This document shows positions 6,071-8,646 of a stretch of DNA of 8,646 nt, in pieces. The notes beneath the pieces were generated by a model. That model saw nothing but the letters and a program-made list of their open reading frames with translations. It had not been told where the DNA came from and did no database searches. Within the stretch, counting starts at the first letter, position 1; every line of letters begins with the position of its first letter. Source of the DNA: UBA2982 sp040081395. GTDB lineage: Bacteria > Gemmatimonadota > Gemmatimonadetes > Longimicrobiales > Gaopeijiaceae. A program made the position numbers and the translations under genes. The stretch covers positions 1 through 8,646 of the forward strand of contig JBEBGN010000138.1 of NCBI GenBank assembly GCA_040081395.1. The letters are read 5' to 3'.

Positions 6071-6819
6071 GAGGTACTTCCGCCCACCTGGACCTCTGCG
6101 GCCTCCGGCGAGTCGGGATATTCCTGAAGCAACTGTTCGCGCGCGGTCTCGGCGATGTCGAGGTAGCCGATCGCCTCATTGGACCGGTACAGGCCGAGCA
6201 AGGCCCGCGGTGCGAGCTCCGTGTCTGCGTAGAGTTCCACCACGAACTGGAAATAGATGATCGCGGAGTCGTACTGCCGTCGCCGGAAATAGTGATCCGC
6301 GTTCAGGTACTCCTTCTCGGCCATCGTGTGACGAAGGGCGCCGCGGATCGAATCGGCTTGGGCCGCCTGCGGAGAGTTGGAGTAGTCGACAACCACGTTG
6401 CCGCAGACGGATATGGCCTCGGAGGTATATCCCTGGTCGCGCTGGGGATGGGGCGCGAGGGCGGCGAGCGAAGCGCATTCACCGACCGATGCATCCGGGG
6501 CGCCCGGATGGCTCGCGAACCGGTCGAGGAAGCGCCGGTACTCCGACCGAGCCGTCAGATAGTCGTCATTCTCGAAGTGCGCACGAGCCAGCAAGAGCCC
6601 CGCTTCGGGCAGGCGACTCCAGTCCCCGAAGGAGACGTGCAGCCGCTCGAGAGCCTCGACGGCGTTGTCCGCACTCCCCTCGGCGAGCTCGTTCTCGGCG
6701 ATCCGATAAAGGTCATCCGCGGTGAGCCCCTGGTAGGGGTCGTTTCCTCCGCACCCGGACAGGACCAGGGCGAGGGCGAAGGCAAACCGGGCGGCGCGGG
6801 GGGGCAATTTCGTCGGCAT
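6067..6819 (-). CDS. bamD: BamD, outer-membrane protein assembly lipoprotein
   Basis: A 250-residue lipoprotein of the BAM machinery that inserts beta-barrel proteins in the outer membrane, working with BamA from the periplasmic side. It begins with a basic stretch and a hydrophobic segment ending in a VLSGC lipobox (19-23), so C23 is the lipidated residue, followed by Gly, which is compatible with outer-membrane sorting. TPR-like helices fill the rest. Typical BamD features are LYRIAENELAEGSADNAVEA (37-56), RDQGYTSEA (127-135), a region similar to BamD repeats with AEKEYLNADHYFRRRQY (167-183) and a final YPDSPEA (234-240). A longer frame-open extension upstream has no family character. The chosen ATG gives the signal sequence and has AAGG just before it. 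The TGA stop overlaps the candidate CTG start of nadD. Confidence 0.9.
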   Translation of the reverse strand: MPTKLPPRAARFAFALALVLSGCGGNDPYQGLTADDLYRIAENELAEGSADNAVEALERLHVSFGDWSRLPEAGLLLARAHFENDDYLTARSEYRRFLDRFASHPGAPDASVGECASLAALAPHPQRDQGYTSEAISVCGNVVVDYSNSPQAAQADSIRGALRHTMAEKEYLNADHYFRRRQYDSAIIYFQFVVELYADTELAPRALLGLYRSNEAIGYLDIAETAREQLLQEYPDSPEAAEVQVGGSTS

Positions 6820-6865
6820 GGGCCTTGGATACACTCGCAGCCCTCGGCGGTTCGCCTGGGCGTTC

Positions 6866-7807
6866 CTACCTACAGCGACCATCGCGGAGGTGCTCGAGAC
6901 CCCGGCCGAAACGGATCTGGTCGAAGGCAGACTGGGCACGGTCCACCAAAGATCCCGCCTGGTCGGCGTATCGCACTTGGGCGTAGGCCTCCATGGCCGC
7001 CTCGCACTCCCCCAGCTCGGCCAGGATCTCGCCCTTCTCGAACCAGGCCTGGGCCTGAATGTTGCGAGGCTCCCCGACCTCCACGGTTCGATCCACCAGC
7101 GCCAGCGCTCTCTGAAGCTCCTCGGGGTCGAGCGCCCGCGAACGGAGGTCCCGGGCGATGTTGTAGGCGCAGGTGCCGATGTACCAATCGACCTCGCCGC
7201 GCTCCCAGGGCCGCACCATCGAGCGGAACTGCTCGAAGAAGACCAGTGCGTGCTCGCAGTCGCCGATCTCCTCATGGGCCTGCCCGACCTCGAAGACGAT
7301 CTCGGGAACCGAGTCGGTCGCTTCGGCCATCGCGATCTGATAGAAGGGCAGCGCCCGACCATACTCGCCGTTCGTGAAGTAGTGACGGGCGAGGGACAGA
7401 GTCATTTCACCCACGCCGACGCCGGGCCGGAGATCCAGAGCGCTTTCGACCGCACTCGCCATCGCGAAACGATCTCCGGACGCATGGGCTTCGCGCGCGA
7501 GCCGCATGAGGTCCGATACTGCCTGGTCGACCAGGGCGGGATCGCGCGCCGCCGCGTCGCGGTAGTTGGTGGATGCGTCGTCCACCCGGCTCATCATGGC
7601 GTACGTGTGCGCCACGCGGGCTACCACGCTCGGGTCGTCCGCGCCCTGGCGCACCGCCAGCCGGTACTCGGCCAGCGCCTCGTCGAAGTCGCCCTGGGCG
7701 AATGCCACATCGCCCCGCCTCACGGAATTCACCTCCGAGGCGCGCGGCGAACAGGCGAACAGGCTGAGCATCGCGGCGAAGGCCGCACGACGGATCGGTG
7801 TCCTCAT
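6866..7807 (-). CDS. TPR-repeat probable lipoprotein of unknown function
   Basis: A 313-residue protein with N-terminal arginines, a hydrophobic stretch and the lipobox-like LFAC (16-19), so C19 may be lipidated. The Phe two before the Cys is unusual for a lipobox. Several TPR units follow, for example RRGDVAFAQGDFDEALAEYR (30-49), ARVAHTYAMMSRVDDASTNYRDA (63-85), ARHYFTNGEYGRALPFYQIA (140-159), IVFEVGQAHEEIGDCEHALVFFEQF (170-194) and AWFEKGEILAELGECEAAMEAY (254-275). TPR arrays hold other proteins, and the partner is unknown. The start has AGGGAAG upstream and gives the signal. An in-frame ATG 159 bases further upstream lies within the preceding gene and would hide the signal. It ends 46 bases before bamD, a gap in which I see no promoter. 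Confidence 0.75.
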   Translation of the reverse strand: MRTPIRRAAFAAMLSLFACSPRASEVNSVRRGDVAFAQGDFDEALAEYRLAVRQGADDPSVVARVAHTYAMMSRVDDASTNYRDAAARDPALVDQAVSDLMRLAREAHASGDRFAMASAVESALDLRPGVGVGEMTLSLARHYFTNGEYGRALPFYQIAMAEATDSVPEIVFEVGQAHEEIGDCEHALVFFEQFRSMVRPWERGEVDWYIGTCAYNIARDLRSRALDPEELQRALALVDRTVEVGEPRNIQAQAWFEKGEILAELGECEAAMEAYAQVRYADQAGSLVDRAQSAFDQIRFGRGLEHLRDGRCR

Positions 7808-7854
7808 CACGCTTCCCTTACCCGGCAAAGATCGGACCGCTCCGCACGACCGAA

Positions 7855-8601
7855 TCAGCGGGACGGGCCGGGTCCCTCGCCCGACCCCTCCGCACGCGGG
7901 GTGACGGAGGCCAGGTACGCACGGGCCCGCATGTCGGTCGGCTCGTCGGCCAGGCACTGCTCCCATTGACGAACGGCTTCGGCGTCCCGGCCCAGCCGGT
8001 GGAGCACCACGCCGAGACGGATACGGGCCCCGACGAACGAGGGCCGGGTCTCGAGGATCAGCGTGAGCTCATCGTGCGCTTCATCCAGCCGGCCCAGCTC
8101 CAACAGGGCCTCGGCGTACTTGCTGCGGATGTCCATGAAGCGCGGTCGGATCTCCAGCGCGGTCTTGTAGTTCGTGAGTGCCCGATCTGGATGGTTCGCC
8201 ACCAAGTACAAGTCGCCGAGCTGGGCATGGGTGACGGCAATGCGGTTCCCCACCTCGGACGGGAATACCGGTGAGTCGCGTCGATCGAGGTCACCGGCAC
8301 GGCTGAATGCAGCAGCCGCCTCCTCGTGGCGCCCCAAGTCGTTCAGCACGATCGCCCGGTTCAGGTGCGCCTCGGCGTACGCGGGGTTCTGCGTCACCGC
8401 CGCATCGAAATGCGAGAGGGACTCGTCCAACCGGCCCAACATGGCGAGGCAGAGCCCGGCCTTGTTGTGCACGTCCGCGAAGTAGGGGTGCTCCTTCAGG
8501 ACACCGAGGAAGGTCTGGAGCGCGGACTCGAAGTCGTCCTGCTCCCAGGCGCTGACGCCCCGGGCGACGATGCTACGCGCTTGCTTTTGGTCCGTCGGCA
8601 T
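7855..8601 (-). CDS. Soluble TPR-repeat protein of unknown function
   Basis: A 248-residue TPR protein without a signal peptide or membrane segment. Repeats occur at about 11-40 (ARGVSAWEQDDFESALQTFL and on), 45-74 (NKAGLCLAMLGRLDESLSHF), 78-108 (AHLNRAIVLNDLGRHEEAAAAFSRA), 121-151 (IAVTHAQLGDLYLVANHPDRALTNY), 157-185 (KYAEALLELGRLDEAHDEL) and 191-222 (ARIRLGVVLHRLGRDAEAVRQWEQ). The C-terminal tail (236-248) is polar and rich in Gly and Pro. It is probably a scaffold or assembly protein, with partners unknown. The frame stays open to the window's right edge, so an upstream start cannot be excluded, but no ATG, GTG or TTG occurs in the 15 codons visible before this ATG. The 47-base gap to the next gene shows no clear promoter. 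Confidence 0.8.
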   Translation of the reverse strand: MPTDQKQARSIVARGVSAWEQDDFESALQTFLGVLKEHPYFADVHNKAGLCLAMLGRLDESLSHFDAAVTQNPAYAEAHLNRAIVLNDLGRHEEAAAAFSRAGDLDRRDSPVFPSEVGNRIAVTHAQLGDLYLVANHPDRALTNYKTALEIRPRFMDIRSKYAEALLELGRLDEAHDELTLILETRPSFVGARIRLGVVLHRLGRDAEAVRQWEQCLADEPTDMRARAYLASVTPRAEGSGEGPGPSR

Positions 8602-8646
8602 GAACCAAAGGTTGACGAGAGGGAGAGCCGGGGTAAAGGGTGCGGC

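Noticed and set aside
6820..7362. Extension of bamD upstream of its lipoprotein signal
   Set aside because: The added residues are Arg/Ser-rich and overlap the previous gene. The start at 6819 gives a proper lipobox.
6049..7377. A long open frame on the plus strand (442 codons) opposite bamD and the TPR lipoprotein gene
   Set aside because: It is an antisense shadow. Its translation is rich in Arg, Pro and Gly with no recognisable domain, while the minus strand carries clear family motifs. Long antisense frames are expected where third codon positions are GC-rich. The plus-strand frames at 1265-2143, 3272-4336 and 6818-7969 were rejected for the same reason.
1..8646. Search for a CRISPR array, insertion sequence, tRNA/rRNA, riboswitch, or toxin-antitoxin or defence genes
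   Set aside because: No direct repeats with spacers, terminal inverted repeats flanking a transposase, RNA gene or defence domain was recognised on either strand. All gaps between genes are 135 bases or less.

Overview
The window is a GC-rich bacterial chromosomal segment with every gene on the minus strand, so transcription runs from high to low coordinates. The cell is Gram-negative: there is a BamD outer-membrane assembly lipoprotein, a TolQ/ExbB-type proton channel and a second probable lipoprotein. The GC-rich, TPR-rich character and gene order would fit Gemmatimonadota or a similar lineage. That placement is an inference from general impression and not a demonstrated match. No tRNA, rRNA, mobile element, CRISPR array or obvious transferred DNA was seen.

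In transcription order: (1) 8601-7855, a soluble TPR protein, then 7807-6866, a TPR-repeat probable lipoprotein. (2) 6819-3842, a tight run bamD > nadD > tsaE > tsaB > rimI with overlapping junctions, followed 46 bases later by radC (3795-3106). The run combines outer-membrane assembly, NAD synthesis, the t6A tRNA-modification helpers TsaE and TsaB, and an N-acetyltransferase. (3) A promoter-bearing, AT-rich gap (2971-3105), then a secreted LysM-domain protein of unknown function (2970-1837), closed by a strong UUCG-loop intrinsic terminator (1753-1786). (4) An NAD-dependent sugar-nucleotide epimerase/dehydratase (1732-761), coupled by an ATGA overlap to tolQ (764-39). The probable first codons of a TolR/ExbD partner lie at the left edge.

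The most notable observation is nadD. Its conserved nucleotide-binding motif lies upstream of the first ATG/GTG/TTG in its frame, and the region back to the preceding in-frame stop has none of these codons. The best candidate start is a CTG that overlaps the bamD stop as CTGA, echoing the ATGA junctions downstream. The second is the hairpin terminator only about 20 bases before the epimerase start, which leaves little room for a separate promoter. I saw no clear exotic system such as a defence, secretion or biosynthetic island. The window looks mainly like housekeeping and envelope genes with two or three uncharacterised envelope proteins.
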